Shown here: one piece after another, positions 36,985-47,054 of the stretch | Layout of the letters: each line of letters begins with the position of its first letter | How positions within the stretch are numbered: the first letter of the stretch is position 1 | Assembly (NCBI GenBank): GCA_965218205.1 | Contig: OZ244590.1 | Coordinates: 2,170,001 to 2,234,000, forward strand | Reading direction: 5' to 3' | From: CBDDCA01 sp965218205 | Lineage (GTDB): Bacteria > Spirochaetota > Spirochaetia > WTKD01 > G963693115 | Length of the DNA: 64,000 nt | The notes under the pieces: generated by a model | Told to the model about the DNA's origin: nothing | Seen by the model: only the letters and a program-made list of their open reading frames with translations | The model's database searches: none | Program-made: the position numbers and the translations under genes

Positions 36985-37017
36985 AAAAAAAGGCAGTGTA
37001 TTACCACTGCCTTTTTT
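36985..37017. terminator. Bidirectional intrinsic terminator
   Basis: GGCAGTG (36992-36998) pairs with CACTGCC (37005-37011) around a six-base loop, with an A-run on the left and TTTTTT on the right, so it works on both strands. It lies between the convergent genes ending at 36964 and 37043. Confidence 0.9.
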
Positions 37018-37042
37018 ACTATATTGTATTGCGTACTAGCTT

Positions 37043-38938
37043 CTAGTATTCAATTTTTGCCCCTATAGCGATGAATCCTAACTTTGCACCATTCACTTTA
37101 TTAATGGTATCTTTTGTTGTATAGAACGAAGAAGTTTCATTATATGTTGCTTTTACAACATCATCAGACTTCATTACGTTTCCAGATTCCCACCATGCAG
37201 AGAAAGTTACATTCTTTACAAGGTTTACAACATCAAATCCAAGTTTAAGTCTCAAATCACTTTTATCAGCAAGCTCTCGAAGTTCTGCTTTTTGACTACC
37301 AGTAGCACCAGTAATGGAATATTCAACTTCAACTTCAGTAGCATCTGTTATGTTAAACATACGCCATGCAGCATTAAAGAAAGGCTTAATATAACCAAAT
37401 GTCATAGAAGTTTCTAGCAATAGACCAAAGTCTTGACGTGCACCAAGTGTAAATTTTGTATCTGTTACGTCAAGCTTAGGATTTGTAACTGAACCTTTAA
37501 AACCTTCTGGTTCATACTCACCACCAAACACATAATTATAATTTAATATCAATGCAAGCTCTAATGGGAGCAATCCTGGTTTATCGTCTTCTTGACTATC
37601 CCACACTGATATCTTCGCTCCTACATAGTTGTTCTTAAAATCTCTGAACACAGCATTTGGCATAGAACCATACAGTAATCCTAATGAAGCACCATCAGTA
37701 ACTTTTATGTCCTTTCCTGAGCCAGTAGCATCAATGTGATCATCATCTTCATCTGCATCATAGCCAAGACTTTTCCAATCATATTTTACCCCAAGTGCCG
37801 CTTCAAATGCAGTCACATTTACCGTATCGTCACTTGTTCCATTAAGTTGGGCAACCACTGGATTAGCACCTGATACTGGAACAGTCAAAGCAAATGCCCC
37901 AAACTTATCTACTTCATTTTCTAAAGAAACTTCAAATCCAAGAGAAGTAGTGAGGGTATTTATTCCCATAGGCATTTTATACCCAAGGAGTAATCCTACA
38001 GTAAGAGGGTTTCCTTCTGATAGAAGCTTTCCTTCGTCATCATAATCCTTACCAGTACTTCCACTAGGATGTACCCCAGCAATAGCAGTTGTTTGTAACT
38101 TCAATATAACATTCTCAATAGCAAGAAGTTCAAAAAAGAGTGAAAGTTGTATTGGATTATTTTTCTGATATGTTTTATAGCTTCCTGCAGAAGAAACTCC
38201 TAATCGAATATCAAGTAACTTATCTTGCTTAAACCCAACAGAAATAGCATTGTTTGATCCTGCTAATTTATCAGCAAGGGTATCTGCCCCGTTGTTAGTG
38301 CCATCGGTGATATCATTGTATACCATTTTACCATCCACATTCTTTACTCTGTACTGAAATAATTGAGGAACAACTGGTAATTTATCCGATTCTACTTTTC
38401 TTGCACCTACATACTGTGCAGTATCTGATGCTGATATTATACTGTAATTTATAACAGAATAATCTAAATCACCATCATCCAAGCCTTTTTCAATAAACCC
38501 TTGATCTCCATGACCATCATGAGCAAGTTTCACATATACGGGTCCTGCATAAATAACACCTGATATAGTACCCCAAGAAATTGAAAGGGGCTCTGTGTTA
38601 GTATTCTCAGTAGACTTATATTTTTCTGATGTACTTCCAGCACCTTCATATTTCGCAGTAGCCTTAATCTCAAGGTCTTCTATCTTAACATATCCATATG
38701 GTTTCTGATCTTCAGAAAATTCCATATCAGCTTTATCAAATATTGTAGAAGTAATCTCTAGCTTTGCTTTTCCTTCTAAGCCAGCTCCTCCTACATCTAA
38801 ATTATAACCAAAGTAAGTTGATACTTCTGGCTTAAATTCCCATTCCACAAAAGCCTTCTCGTTTAGAGTTTTATCAGTAGCAGCAAAAAGTGAAGTTGCA
38901 ACTAATGATAACACTACTAATGTAAATAATCGTTTCAT
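37043..38938 (-). CDS. Msp/Tpr-like outer-membrane protein (probable porin)
   Basis: A 631-residue secreted protein with a canonical signal peptide (RLFTLVVLSLVATSLFA) and a beta-rich, aromatic-patterned mature part (FKPEVSTYFGYNLDVGG, LGLLYGSMPN, FGLLLETSMTFGYIKPFF), ending in Tyr (IAIGAKIEY), as expected of an outer-membrane barrel. The N-terminal layout and repeated FGYNLDVGGAGLEGKAKLEI-type strands recall the treponemal major outer sheath protein (MOSP/Tpr) family, but the match is by eye and not certain. Strong AAGGAGGAAAT site before the ATG and a TATAAT-rich region upstream suggest high expression. It may be a major surface porin. Confidence 0.65.
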   Translation of the reverse strand: MKRLFTLVVLSLVATSLFAATDKTLNEKAFVEWEFKPEVSTYFGYNLDVGGAGLEGKAKLEITSTIFDKADMEFSEDQKPYGYVKIEDLEIKATAKYEGAGSTSEKYKSTENTNTEPLSISWGTISGVIYAGPVYVKLAHDGHGDQGFIEKGLDDGDLDYSVINYSIISASDTAQYVGARKVESDKLPVVPQLFQYRVKNVDGKMVYNDITDGTNNGADTLADKLAGSNNAISVGFKQDKLLDIRLGVSSAGSYKTYQKNNPIQLSLFFELLAIENVILKLQTTAIAGVHPSGSTGKDYDDEGKLLSEGNPLTVGLLLGYKMPMGINTLTTSLGFEVSLENEVDKFGAFALTVPVSGANPVVAQLNGTSDDTVNVTAFEAALGVKYDWKSLGYDADEDDDHIDATGSGKDIKVTDGASLGLLYGSMPNAVFRDFKNNYVGAKISVWDSQEDDKPGLLPLELALILNYNYVFGGEYEPEGFKGSVTNPKLDVTDTKFTLGARQDFGLLLETSMTFGYIKPFFNAAWRMFNITDATEVEVEYSITGATGSQKAELRELADKSDLRLKLGFDVVNLVKNVTFSAWWESGNVMKSDDVVKATYNETSSFYTTKDTINKVNGAKLGFIAIGAKIEY

Positions 38939-39154
38939 ATTTCCTCCTTCGAAACTTTATTAAATTATATTATATATAATCACCATTTTTATTTATTTTG
39001 TCAATAAAAAAATGTAAGTTTTTAAAAATTTAAACATTATTTTTTCATTTCTTATACATAAAGCCAATAATCAGGCATACAATCATTCTGTATTCTTTTT
39101 TACACCCTCTATAAAGGCATTAATTCACCTTATACCTTTCATATATTTATTATA

Positions 39155-40216
39155 TTACTCCTCTACATCCTGCTTAGCAAAATAGGAAACAGCCTGTCCT
39201 GTTCCCTTTCGAAGAATAAGTAATCGATTATTCTCATGTACTACTACTATATCCGACACACCACTTATTGCAACAGGTATATCTGATCGGACACTTACAT
39301 TATACGCATCCTGTGTATATACTTTTTGTGTAGCTTCAATATACTGAGTTACTTCATCCCAGCTGCCTACATCGTTCCAATGAAAACGTGCTGGTACTAC
39401 CACCGCTTTTTGTGTATGTTCCATAATGGCATAATCTATTGATACTTTTTCAAGTGTCATAAATTGAGGATATACAGGTGTATATGAAACAAAGTCTCCT
39501 ACTGCTCCAGTGTTCCATTCAAATGTATCGTGTAATACAGTATGAAATAGCTCTTTAGCATAGAGAGAATATTCTTTGTACATAGTGCTAACAGAAAAAC
39601 AGAACATACCACTATTCCAAAAAAAATTTCCACTTGCAATATACTGCTTGGCTGTCTCATAATCTGGTTTTTCACGAAATGATACTACACTAAGTGCTGT
39701 TTCCTTTTCGTTGCCTCTCTTTTCTCCACATTCAATATAGCCGTATCCAGTTTCTGGTTTGCTTGCATAAATACCAAAGGTTACAATGTTTCCTGCTAAA
39801 GCATGTTCTATTGCTATATGTGCATCTTGTATAAACTGTTCAGTACTGTATATAATCTGATCAGCAGTAATAAGTAGCATAATTGCATCTTCGTACTTCT
39901 CTTGAATATATCGAAGTGCAAGAGCAATAGCAGGGGCTGTATTGCGTGCAATAGGTTCTCCTATAAGGGTTATTTTGCTCGCATGCTCTTTTGATAATGA
40001 CATATGAACAGAAAATAAATCAAAATACTGCTGAGAGGTAAGAATAAGTATTTCATCACCCAAAGGCAGTACTCGTTTCACTGCTTGCTGTATAAGAGTT
40101 TCCTCTCCTATTTTTAGAAACTGTTTAGGGAATGCAGGTAATGAAGCTGGCCATAATCGAGTGCCTTGCCCTCCTGCTAATATTACTGGAACGACTTTGC
40201 GTTTTCTTTCAATCAT
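39155..40216 (-). CDS. manC: Mannose-1-phosphate guanylyltransferase
   Basis: Nucleotidyltransferase making GDP-mannose from GTP and mannose-1-phosphate, for glycan or glycolipid synthesis. The pyrophosphorylase signature is at the start (VILAGGQGTRLWPASLPAFPK), followed by LIGEPIARNTAPAIALAL, ITADQII, GYGYIECG, SFREKPD, FFWNSGMFCF and VVPARFHWNDVGSWDE, all features of the ManC family. It is the short (353-residue) form without a fused isomerase domain. AAGG lies eight bases before the ATG. Confidence 0.93.
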   Translation of the reverse strand: MIERKRKVVPVILAGGQGTRLWPASLPAFPKQFLKIGEETLIQQAVKRVLPLGDEILILTSQQYFDLFSVHMSLSKEHASKITLIGEPIARNTAPAIALALRYIQEKYEDAIMLLITADQIIYSTEQFIQDAHIAIEHALAGNIVTFGIYASKPETGYGYIECGEKRGNEKETALSVVSFREKPDYETAKQYIASGNFFWNSGMFCFSVSTMYKEYSLYAKELFHTVLHDTFEWNTGAVGDFVSYTPVYPQFMTLEKVSIDYAIMEHTQKAVVVPARFHWNDVGSWDEVTQYIEATQKVYTQDAYNVSVRSDIPVAISGVSDIVVVHENNRLLILRKGTGQAVSYFAKQDVEE

Positions 40217-40325
40217 ATATTATACCTTATGAAAAAACATATTCAGCACTATAATATCTTATTATATCATATAACTGAGAAAACATTATTTGCATATACT
40301 CTCTATTACATGTATACTAATTAGT

Positions 40326-41423
40326 ATGAGTGGATTTTCATTTAACCCATACCCTTTTCGTTATTCTGCAAAATACAAAGATACCAATAACAACATAGCA
40401 GTATGGGAAGAGCATTTTACAGAACTTCCTAACAAGGGAAGTGAAGAGCATACGGTAAGCGAACAAGAAAAATTAGATCTTATACACAAAAGATCAGAGG
40501 CAGGAACGTTTCCTTTAGTAAATTATTCTACCCAATATGCTTTGGGATGCTTTGAAGGCTTAAAAGCATATCCTCAAGAGGACGGTACCCTTGCATTATT
40601 TCGTCCTGATAGAAATGCAAAACGCTTTACTACTTCTATGCAAGCCTTGTATATGCCTCCATTTGAAACACACATGTTTATTGATGCAACAAAACAACTC
40701 CTTTCTTTATCACGTAACAAAGGTTTTTTTCCTCAATATGATGCTACATGGAAAGACAGTCATTTTTCTACTGCAACAGCAGTATATATTCGTCCTTTTA
40801 CGTATCCTGAAGGCGGTATTGGACTTAATATTTCAAAATATCCATGGGTAATCATGTATGCTACCGAAGTCGGAAAATACCTTGATACACATAACCAGCA
40901 TTCACTTATAGTAAGTGAAAAAATAAGAGCTACTCCACATGGGACTGGCTGGATAAAATGTAACTCCAATTATGTTATTTCTATCCTTGCAAAACAAGAA
41001 GCAAAAAACAAAGGATATACTGAACCATTATTTCTAGATGTCAGTCGTTCCTATGTCGAAGAATGTGCATCCTGTAACATATTTTTTGTACTAAACGACA
41101 ATACAATAGTAACACCTGAGCTTGGAGACACAATATTACCCGGTATAACAAGAGATAGTATTATTTGCATAGCAAAAGATATGGGCTTTGTTGTGGATGA
41201 AAGAAAAATCTCTATTGAAGAAGTTATGAGTAATGCAAAGGAATGTTTTGCAACAGGCACTGCGGTAGGCGTTGAATACTTTGGTACACTTCATTACAAT
41301 GGCACATCTGTGCAGTTTGGAGATGGTACAATAGGGGAAGTTTCTCATATATTACAATCAACACTTAAAAAAATTCAATATGGACTCTTAGAGGACAAGC
41401 ATAATTGGCTTACCCCTGTATAA
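40326..41423 (+). CDS. ilvE: Branched-chain amino acid aminotransferase
   Basis: Class IV PLP aminotransferase that interconverts Val/Leu/Ile and their keto acids. Key segments: YALGCFEGLKAYPQEDG, LFRPDRNAKRF, AVYIRPFTYP, the PLP lysine region GTGWIKCNSNYVIS, and TPELGDTILPGITRDSI. I take the ATG at 40326 (MSGFSFNPYPFRYS); the open frame extends upstream to a TTG at 40290 with no ribosome site. TATACT at 40313-40318 ends seven bases before the ATG, so this may be a leaderless mRNA. Near an acetolactate synthase gene but not in an operon with it. Confidence 0.93.
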   Translation: MSGFSFNPYPFRYSAKYKDTNNNIAVWEEHFTELPNKGSEEHTVSEQEKLDLIHKRSEAGTFPLVNYSTQYALGCFEGLKAYPQEDGTLALFRPDRNAKRFTTSMQALYMPPFETHMFIDATKQLLSLSRNKGFFPQYDATWKDSHFSTATAVYIRPFTYPEGGIGLNISKYPWVIMYATEVGKYLDTHNQHSLIVSEKIRATPHGTGWIKCNSNYVISILAKQEAKNKGYTEPLFLDVSRSYVEECASCNIFFVLNDNTIVTPELGDTILPGITRDSIICIAKDMGFVVDERKISIEEVMSNAKECFATGTAVGVEYFGTLHYNGTSVQFGDGTIGEVSHILQSTLKKIQYGLLEDKHNWLTPV

Positions 41424-41465
41424 AGTGTTGTATAATTGGATAAAAGAGGCTAGTTTAGTCTAATT

Positions 41466-44201
41466 TTACTTATGTAAGAGTGCCGCCACTACTTGTTCAT
41501 TGTTTCCATCATCAGGAAGCTCTGTGGCTACTGCTTCAAATATTTTCATATCAATATCAGTTACATTCCCCAATACTATTGACAAGTTAGTGTACGGAAG
41601 GTCAGTATACGCACTGCGGACAGTATCTTGACGATGTATATTTTGAAGCATAGTATGAGATTCTCGTAATTCCTGTAACGCTCGTGTCAAGTATTCTTCG
41701 TTAGAATAATCACGTTGATATAATTCAAAGAAAGCTACCCCTATATTGTTCTTTAAGTATGCCAAAGTGCTAACTGCTTCAACAAAAAACACATCTAGCT
41801 TTTTATCTATTAAAGACACTGTCTCTTCGCTCTTAAATATTCTCTTCTGTAATTGTATGGCTTCTGTATAATGTACTATAGCAGCTTCATAGTTTTCTTT
41901 CTGAAACAAACTATTAGCAGTAGAAACAAGTAATCTTTTTCTGCTTTCGTTTTCTTCGGGATAAAAAGATAATAAATCCAGAAACATACTACTGGCCTCA
42001 TTCCAATTTTTCTGTACATATTGAATCAGTGCATACAAATAGTGCACCTGTGCTGTATTATATTGCTCTTGTAATGATTTACGAACATAATGTACTGCAT
42101 GTTCTAACTCATTTCGATAAAACAGTAATTTAGCTTTATAAAAATAAAATCGAGCAATATCATTTTTTCTTGTGATAAAACTATTATTTGCCTGTGCTTC
42201 ATACATATGTTGTGCTTCGTTGAGAAATTGTTCAGCAAGCACTATTTGATTATTATTTTCTAATGCCATTTCTGCTTGTACTACTTTTGATTCTATAATA
42301 CGATATATATCTTTTAAGGTGAGTGTATTTTTCTGTTCGTATAGCATTTCACTTCTCATAAACTGCTCTTGAGCAAAATCGTACTCCTTATTCCTAAACA
42401 AATACTTTGCTTTTAATACATGCAGAAATGGATCTTCCGAAAATGAACTGAGGAGCGTTTCCAGTATAGGAGGAACATAATCATAATAATCATATTGTAA
42501 AAGATATTCAATAGTATCAGTATATGCAAGAAAAAAATGTGATTGAAATGATTCATTTGTAAGTATTTTCCTTACCATAACCATGTCTTCAATAAACTGC
42601 TGTGCATGATATGATTTATCGCGTACTGCCCAACGGAGCATAGGTATCTGTTGACGCACAGCATAGTGCGTAATATCTGCCACTTTATTGTACTCATATT
42701 CTGCATAGTGTAAGTATGTATCGTCTAAGAACATATCGTACATGTCTATATAGGTATCTGCTTTTCCTAATATAAACTCTGTGTCCTCCTTATTATTAAA
42801 AAGCCACATATTATACAGATGTATTGCTAACTCATTATTTCCCTGATAATTACGTACAAAAGAAATAAGATTTAAAAATCCTTTACGATTATAATTAACA
42901 CTCTTGGCTAGTACATATTCTTTATTGTCAATAATAATTCTCTTAAAGTAATCATTTTGTGCTACTCGTTGCTTTATGTATTCTCGTAAAGAATCATTTA
43001 ATCCAAATAGTAGCTGTTCATATTTCTTCTCTGCTTCAAGATACAGTTGTTGCTGAATATATTCTTCAGCATATCGAAAATAATAGGAAGCCATATATCG
43101 TATTGAGCTTGCTTTAAGAAACAAAGCCTCACTCTGTTCATACTCTTGTGCTTGTAAATGAGAGTATCCTTCTCTATATAACAACCATGCTCGTAATGGC
43201 TGCACCATCCAAAGATACGAACTAAATAATAACGCAGCAGCAACAGCCACTTTTGGGACTATACGCAGAAAAAAATTACGAGTTGCTCTTAGTACTGTAT
43301 CACTTAATGAACTCAGTTGTACAGAAAGTTCATCAAATTTATATACATGAGAATCTTCAAAAAGGGGAACTGAATACCCTAATGCTCCTTCACAAACTCT
43401 ACGAATATAGCTAGAAGATAGCTTATTGATGACAGCAGCAATAAGAGACACAACTACTTTATCATCTTTTGTATTTATAGTTTCAATAATAGCTCTTTGT
43501 AGAAAAATAGTATATAATTTTAAGTTATTAAAAAATTCAGCTTCTTCCCCTTCTTCAAACTGAAATACTATATCACTTTCTTCTTCACTTTCAATGATAG
43601 TTTCTTGTGCTTGATTTCCTGTAAATTCGTCTTTTATAAACTGTAATATTTGTTCATCTTTAATCTCTACAGAAGATTGTGCTAACTGATCCTCATACTG
43701 CTCTATACTAAAATTATGTATATCTTCTAAATCACTGAGCTCAATATCAGCTTCATCTGTAAGGTCTCCCTCTATACCCTCATCCTTTAAGAGAGAAAGA
43801 GAGCCCATGCCTTTAGCATTTATGACACCTTCTTGTGTAGTATCGTCATCACTTGCAGTAATGCTCTTGTATTTGCTGGGGAGAACAAACTCAGTAAACT
43901 CATAGTTCTGATTTGCTTTGTTCTCTTCCTGTATTGGAACTTGCTCTTGTGATACATCACTAATATCAGTGCTATCAATAGCATCTATAACTTGAGAAGA
44001 AGTACTATGCTCAGATTCCTGTTGCTCTTGTTGTTCTAATGCAGTATCAAGAATATTTGATAGTACACTATGTTGTGTTTGTAAGTTTTGCTCTACGTCA
44101 AGTATTGATAAAAAAGGATGCTCTTTGGTATAAATCCTATCTTCATTTGCAATAGTGAGAAGCTGTTTTTCAAATTGTAACAATTCATTCCGATCTGGCA
44201 T
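41466..44201 (-). CDS. Large membrane protein with C-terminal TPR-like repeats
   Basis: A 911-residue protein with an acidic, Glu/Gln-rich N-terminal half, one membrane helix near residues 315-333 (VAVAAALLFSSYLWMV), and a long helical C-terminal half of degenerate tetratricopeptide-type repeats (REGYSHLQAQEYEQSEALFL, NSLFQKENYEAAIVHYTEAI, HYLYALIQYVQKNWNEAS). TPR arrays usually scaffold protein complexes; here the array is probably on the outer side of the inner membrane, though orientation is a guess. I recognise no named family. It is convergent with ilvE and divergent from the next gene. Confidence 0.7.
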   Translation of the reverse strand: MPDRNELLQFEKQLLTIANEDRIYTKEHPFLSILDVEQNLQTQHSVLSNILDTALEQQEQQESEHSTSSQVIDAIDSTDISDVSQEQVPIQEENKANQNYEFTEFVLPSKYKSITASDDDTTQEGVINAKGMGSLSLLKDEGIEGDLTDEADIELSDLEDIHNFSIEQYEDQLAQSSVEIKDEQILQFIKDEFTGNQAQETIIESEEESDIVFQFEEGEEAEFFNNLKLYTIFLQRAIIETINTKDDKVVVSLIAAVINKLSSSYIRRVCEGALGYSVPLFEDSHVYKFDELSVQLSSLSDTVLRATRNFFLRIVPKVAVAAALLFSSYLWMVQPLRAWLLYREGYSHLQAQEYEQSEALFLKASSIRYMASYYFRYAEEYIQQQLYLEAEKKYEQLLFGLNDSLREYIKQRVAQNDYFKRIIIDNKEYVLAKSVNYNRKGFLNLISFVRNYQGNNELAIHLYNMWLFNNKEDTEFILGKADTYIDMYDMFLDDTYLHYAEYEYNKVADITHYAVRQQIPMLRWAVRDKSYHAQQFIEDMVMVRKILTNESFQSHFFLAYTDTIEYLLQYDYYDYVPPILETLLSSFSEDPFLHVLKAKYLFRNKEYDFAQEQFMRSEMLYEQKNTLTLKDIYRIIESKVVQAEMALENNNQIVLAEQFLNEAQHMYEAQANNSFITRKNDIARFYFYKAKLLFYRNELEHAVHYVRKSLQEQYNTAQVHYLYALIQYVQKNWNEASSMFLDLLSFYPEENESRKRLLVSTANSLFQKENYEAAIVHYTEAIQLQKRIFKSEETVSLIDKKLDVFFVEAVSTLAYLKNNIGVAFFELYQRDYSNEEYLTRALQELRESHTMLQNIHRQDTVRSAYTDLPYTNLSIVLGNVTDIDMKIFEAVATELPDDGNNEQVVAALLHK

Positions 44202-44352
44202 AAAAACGTAAGAGTACTATACTTTTATTCCTATTATAATCGGCATAAAGCTATTATGCCATAATATAAAATTACGCTCAATAACGATAATAATGTTACA
44301 CTACCCATAAATTTTAATCATGCTCCTTCCTTTTTTGTTCGAAAATGATAGT

Positions 44353-45276
44353 ATGAAATTGCTGAGACAACACCTTATGGTCATATGTATACTGTGCTTT
44401 TTTACTATTTCTGCAAGAACCCAAACTACCGAAGTCTCTTCTCAAACAACAAATTCTCAATTCATAAAAAAAATTACTTCATTTATACAAAATGTATCTA
44501 CAGGCATTTCTTCTTTCTTTGTAAAAAAAGCTCCATCACCACCAAATACTGTTGAAACACAACAAGGGTTACAGGATACCTTACTATTTCAGGCTCTCAG
44601 TGCAATCAAAGAACAAATTCCCCCTTTCATATACGACAAATATGCTGTATTCACCTATTTTGATACCAATGAAAATAGTTCTGTATCCATTGCATCATCT
44701 ACTAATAATTATAAAGAACCTCTTCCTTTCTTTCGATTACAATCAAATAAAAAGGTACTGGTACAATTAATACAACGTAAAGCCTATGATACGACATTGC
44801 AATACAGAATGGTCATCAATGGTGTGTGGAGTTATGATACTAGCAATCCTAATACAATTATAGATCCTAATGGAATACCATTATCAACTATCACTATCCC
44901 ATCACTTGATAGTCAACATATTCCTTCTTTTATACCGCTTGGCAATAATCGCGTACGGTTTGTACTCTCTTCTGCTACTTCAGCAATTAACCTCCATTCT
45001 ACTGCTATGAGAGGAGCAGCTATAGATCTTAGTAAGGCACATGCCATATACCTAAACGCAAACTTTACAGGCTGGGATCCCTTTTTATTGAAAATGGAAC
45101 AAAATACTATCATAGACGGAGCATATATAGCAGATGTAACCCTTAGTCCAGGAACACATTATTACTATTTTCAAATTGATGGAAAAGGCATTCTGGATCC
45201 AAAGAATAATGATATTGTGCAACTTAAAAATGGACTGTATGTCAATAGAATTGTAATTAGCAATACATCATCATAG
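44353..45276 (+). CDS. Secreted protein with a glycogen-binding-like (CBM48/E-set) domain
   Basis: Start taken at the ATG at 44353 (MKLLRQHLMVICILCFF), 11 codons inside a longer frame. After a signal peptide comes a Ser/Thr-rich linker, a first beta domain (VKKAPSPPNT to YDTSNPNTII), and a C-terminal region resembling the early-set glycogen-binding domain of isoamylases and AMPK-beta: AHAIYLNANFTGWDPFLLKM followed by LSPGTHYYYFQIDGKGILDP. In that family the fold binds polysaccharides or acts as a protein interface. Whether it binds sugar here is unknown. No enzyme domain is attached. Confidence 0.65.
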   Translation: MKLLRQHLMVICILCFFTISARTQTTEVSSQTTNSQFIKKITSFIQNVSTGISSFFVKKAPSPPNTVETQQGLQDTLLFQALSAIKEQIPPFIYDKYAVFTYFDTNENSSVSIASSTNNYKEPLPFFRLQSNKKVLVQLIQRKAYDTTLQYRMVINGVWSYDTSNPNTIIDPNGIPLSTITIPSLDSQHIPSFIPLGNNRVRFVLSSATSAINLHSTAMRGAAIDLSKAHAIYLNANFTGWDPFLLKMEQNTIIDGAYIADVTLSPGTHYYYFQIDGKGILDPKNNDIVQLKNGLYVNRIVISNTSS

Positions 45277-45305
45277 TTCATTCTCCATAATTTATAGCTA
45301 GCTCT

Positions 45306-46946
45306 CTATGCTTCTGTTGTCATATTAAGCATAGAAACATTTTGAGTATAATCTACTGCCAAATCAATAAGATGCAGCCCCTCAGAGTGAATACATTCCT
45401 TAAAACATTGAATAAACTCATCATCATTTGAAGGACGATATCCTTTACCACCAAAACTTTCAATAAGATGCACAAAGTTGGGATTACCAAAACTAAGTCC
45501 AAAATCAGCAAATCCCATGTTTTCTTGTTTCCACTTAATCATACCAAATGCCGAATCATTGAGTATAATGACAGTAAGGTCAAGATTAAGACGTTTTGCT
45601 GTTTCAAGCTCCTGTAAAGACATCATAAACCCTCCATCACCACACAGAGCAATCACTTTCTTATCAGGATGTATAAGCTTTGCTGCAATAGCAGAAGGAA
45701 GTCCTGCTCCCATTGTTGCCAAAGCATTGTCTAATAATAAACTATGAGAGGTAAGACTGCGATAATTTCTTGTAAACCATATTTTATATATTCCATTGTC
45801 TAAACACAAATGACCATCAATAGGAAAATTATTATAAATAATATCACATAACCTTTGTGGAAGCATAGGAAACCGTGTATCATCAGCATACTTTTTATAC
45901 TGTGCGTTTGATTTCTCTCTGACTTCAAAGCAATGAGTAAAATCCCATTCCTCTTTATGAGAAACTAGTTCTCCGAGCTTTTTCATTGAATGCGAAATAC
46001 TTCCAATAACATTATGTTGAGGAAAATATATCTCATCAATTTCCGAAGGAACATGATTGATATGAATAACTTTTCTTCCATCGTATTTTCCATATTCCAT
46101 AAGAAACGGAGGCTTTTCAATGACATCATGTCCAACATTGATAATCAAATCAGATTTTTTTATTGATTGATGAAGAAAATCAAAATCGGATAACGCTGCA
46201 GTGCCTAAATACGATACATGGCGCTCATCAACTACCCCTTTTCCCATTTGTGTAGTAAAAAAAGGTATTTTTGTTTTATTGATAAATTTACTAAGAGACT
46301 TACGAATACGCGTACGGTTTGCATTACGTCCAATAAGTAACAAAGGCTGTCTTGATTGATGTATGAGCTCTGCTGCTTTCGCAATAGATGCATCTGTTGC
46401 TTGAGGATATTCATACCCTACTGGATCAAATAAATGAAATGATGTTACCTCTTTGCCTGCAACATCTTCAGGCAACTCAAGATGTACAGGCCCCATTTTA
46501 CGCTCCATAGATACTCTAAATGCTTCTCGTATAAGAGCTGGTATTGATTCAGGATATACTACTTGCTTTGAAAACTTTGTAATAGGAGACATAAGTTTAA
46601 TAGCATCAATAATCTGAAAACGTCCTTGTTTTGTCTTTAAGGGCTTTTGTCCCGAAATAATTATCATGGGCATTGCTCCCAAAAAGGCATACGCAGAAGG
46701 TGTTACAAGATTTGTAAGACCAGGCCCTAATGTCGATAAACAGACACCAGGCTTTTCGGTAATACGACCATAATTAGCAGCCATAAAACCAGCACCCTGT
46801 TCATGTCGTGTAAGAATAAACTTAATTGATGACTTATGCAAGGACTCTAGAAAATCAAGATTTTCTTCTCCTGGTACACCAAAAATATACTCTACCCCTT
46901 CATTTTCAAGGGCTTTAATCAATATATCTGAAGCTCTCATATTCAT
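45306..46946 (-). CDS. alsS: Acetolactate synthase, catabolic type
   Basis: Thiamine-diphosphate enzyme that joins two pyruvates to acetolactate (546 residues). Catalytic Glu is in ILTRHEQGAGFMA; STLGPGLTNLV and MIIISGQKP are typical; the ThDP/Mg2+ motif is ALCGDGGFMMSLQELETAKRL running to ILNDSAFGMIKW. The sequence (FGVPGEENLDFLE, MGPVHLELPEDVAG) is closer to the AlsS/catabolic group than to FAD-dependent IlvB with its small subunit; no ilvN is nearby. It may feed acetoin formation rather than valine synthesis, but ilvE at 40326 leaves that open. Confidence 0.9.
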   Translation of the reverse strand: MNMRASDILIKALENEGVEYIFGVPGEENLDFLESLHKSSIKFILTRHEQGAGFMAANYGRITEKPGVCLSTLGPGLTNLVTPSAYAFLGAMPMIIISGQKPLKTKQGRFQIIDAIKLMSPITKFSKQVVYPESIPALIREAFRVSMERKMGPVHLELPEDVAGKEVTSFHLFDPVGYEYPQATDASIAKAAELIHQSRQPLLLIGRNANRTRIRKSLSKFINKTKIPFFTTQMGKGVVDERHVSYLGTAALSDFDFLHQSIKKSDLIINVGHDVIEKPPFLMEYGKYDGRKVIHINHVPSEIDEIYFPQHNVIGSISHSMKKLGELVSHKEEWDFTHCFEVREKSNAQYKKYADDTRFPMLPQRLCDIIYNNFPIDGHLCLDNGIYKIWFTRNYRSLTSHSLLLDNALATMGAGLPSAIAAKLIHPDKKVIALCGDGGFMMSLQELETAKRLNLDLTVIILNDSAFGMIKWKQENMGFADFGLSFGNPNFVHLIESFGGKGYRPSNDDEFIQCFKECIHSEGLHLIDLAVDYTQNVSMLNMTTEA

Positions 46947-47054
46947 AATTGTAGCAAAAAAACCAATAAATATACAAGTAAATACATTAACTTACAAAAT
47001 TCAAAAATATAACTATAATATAACAAAAAAAACCTACAGAATCATTATTGAACA

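Noticed and set aside
40290..40325. TTG start of ilvE adding 12 residues
   Set aside because: No ribosome site precedes the TTG and the added residues are not family-like; the ATG at 40326 fits branched-chain aminotransferases.
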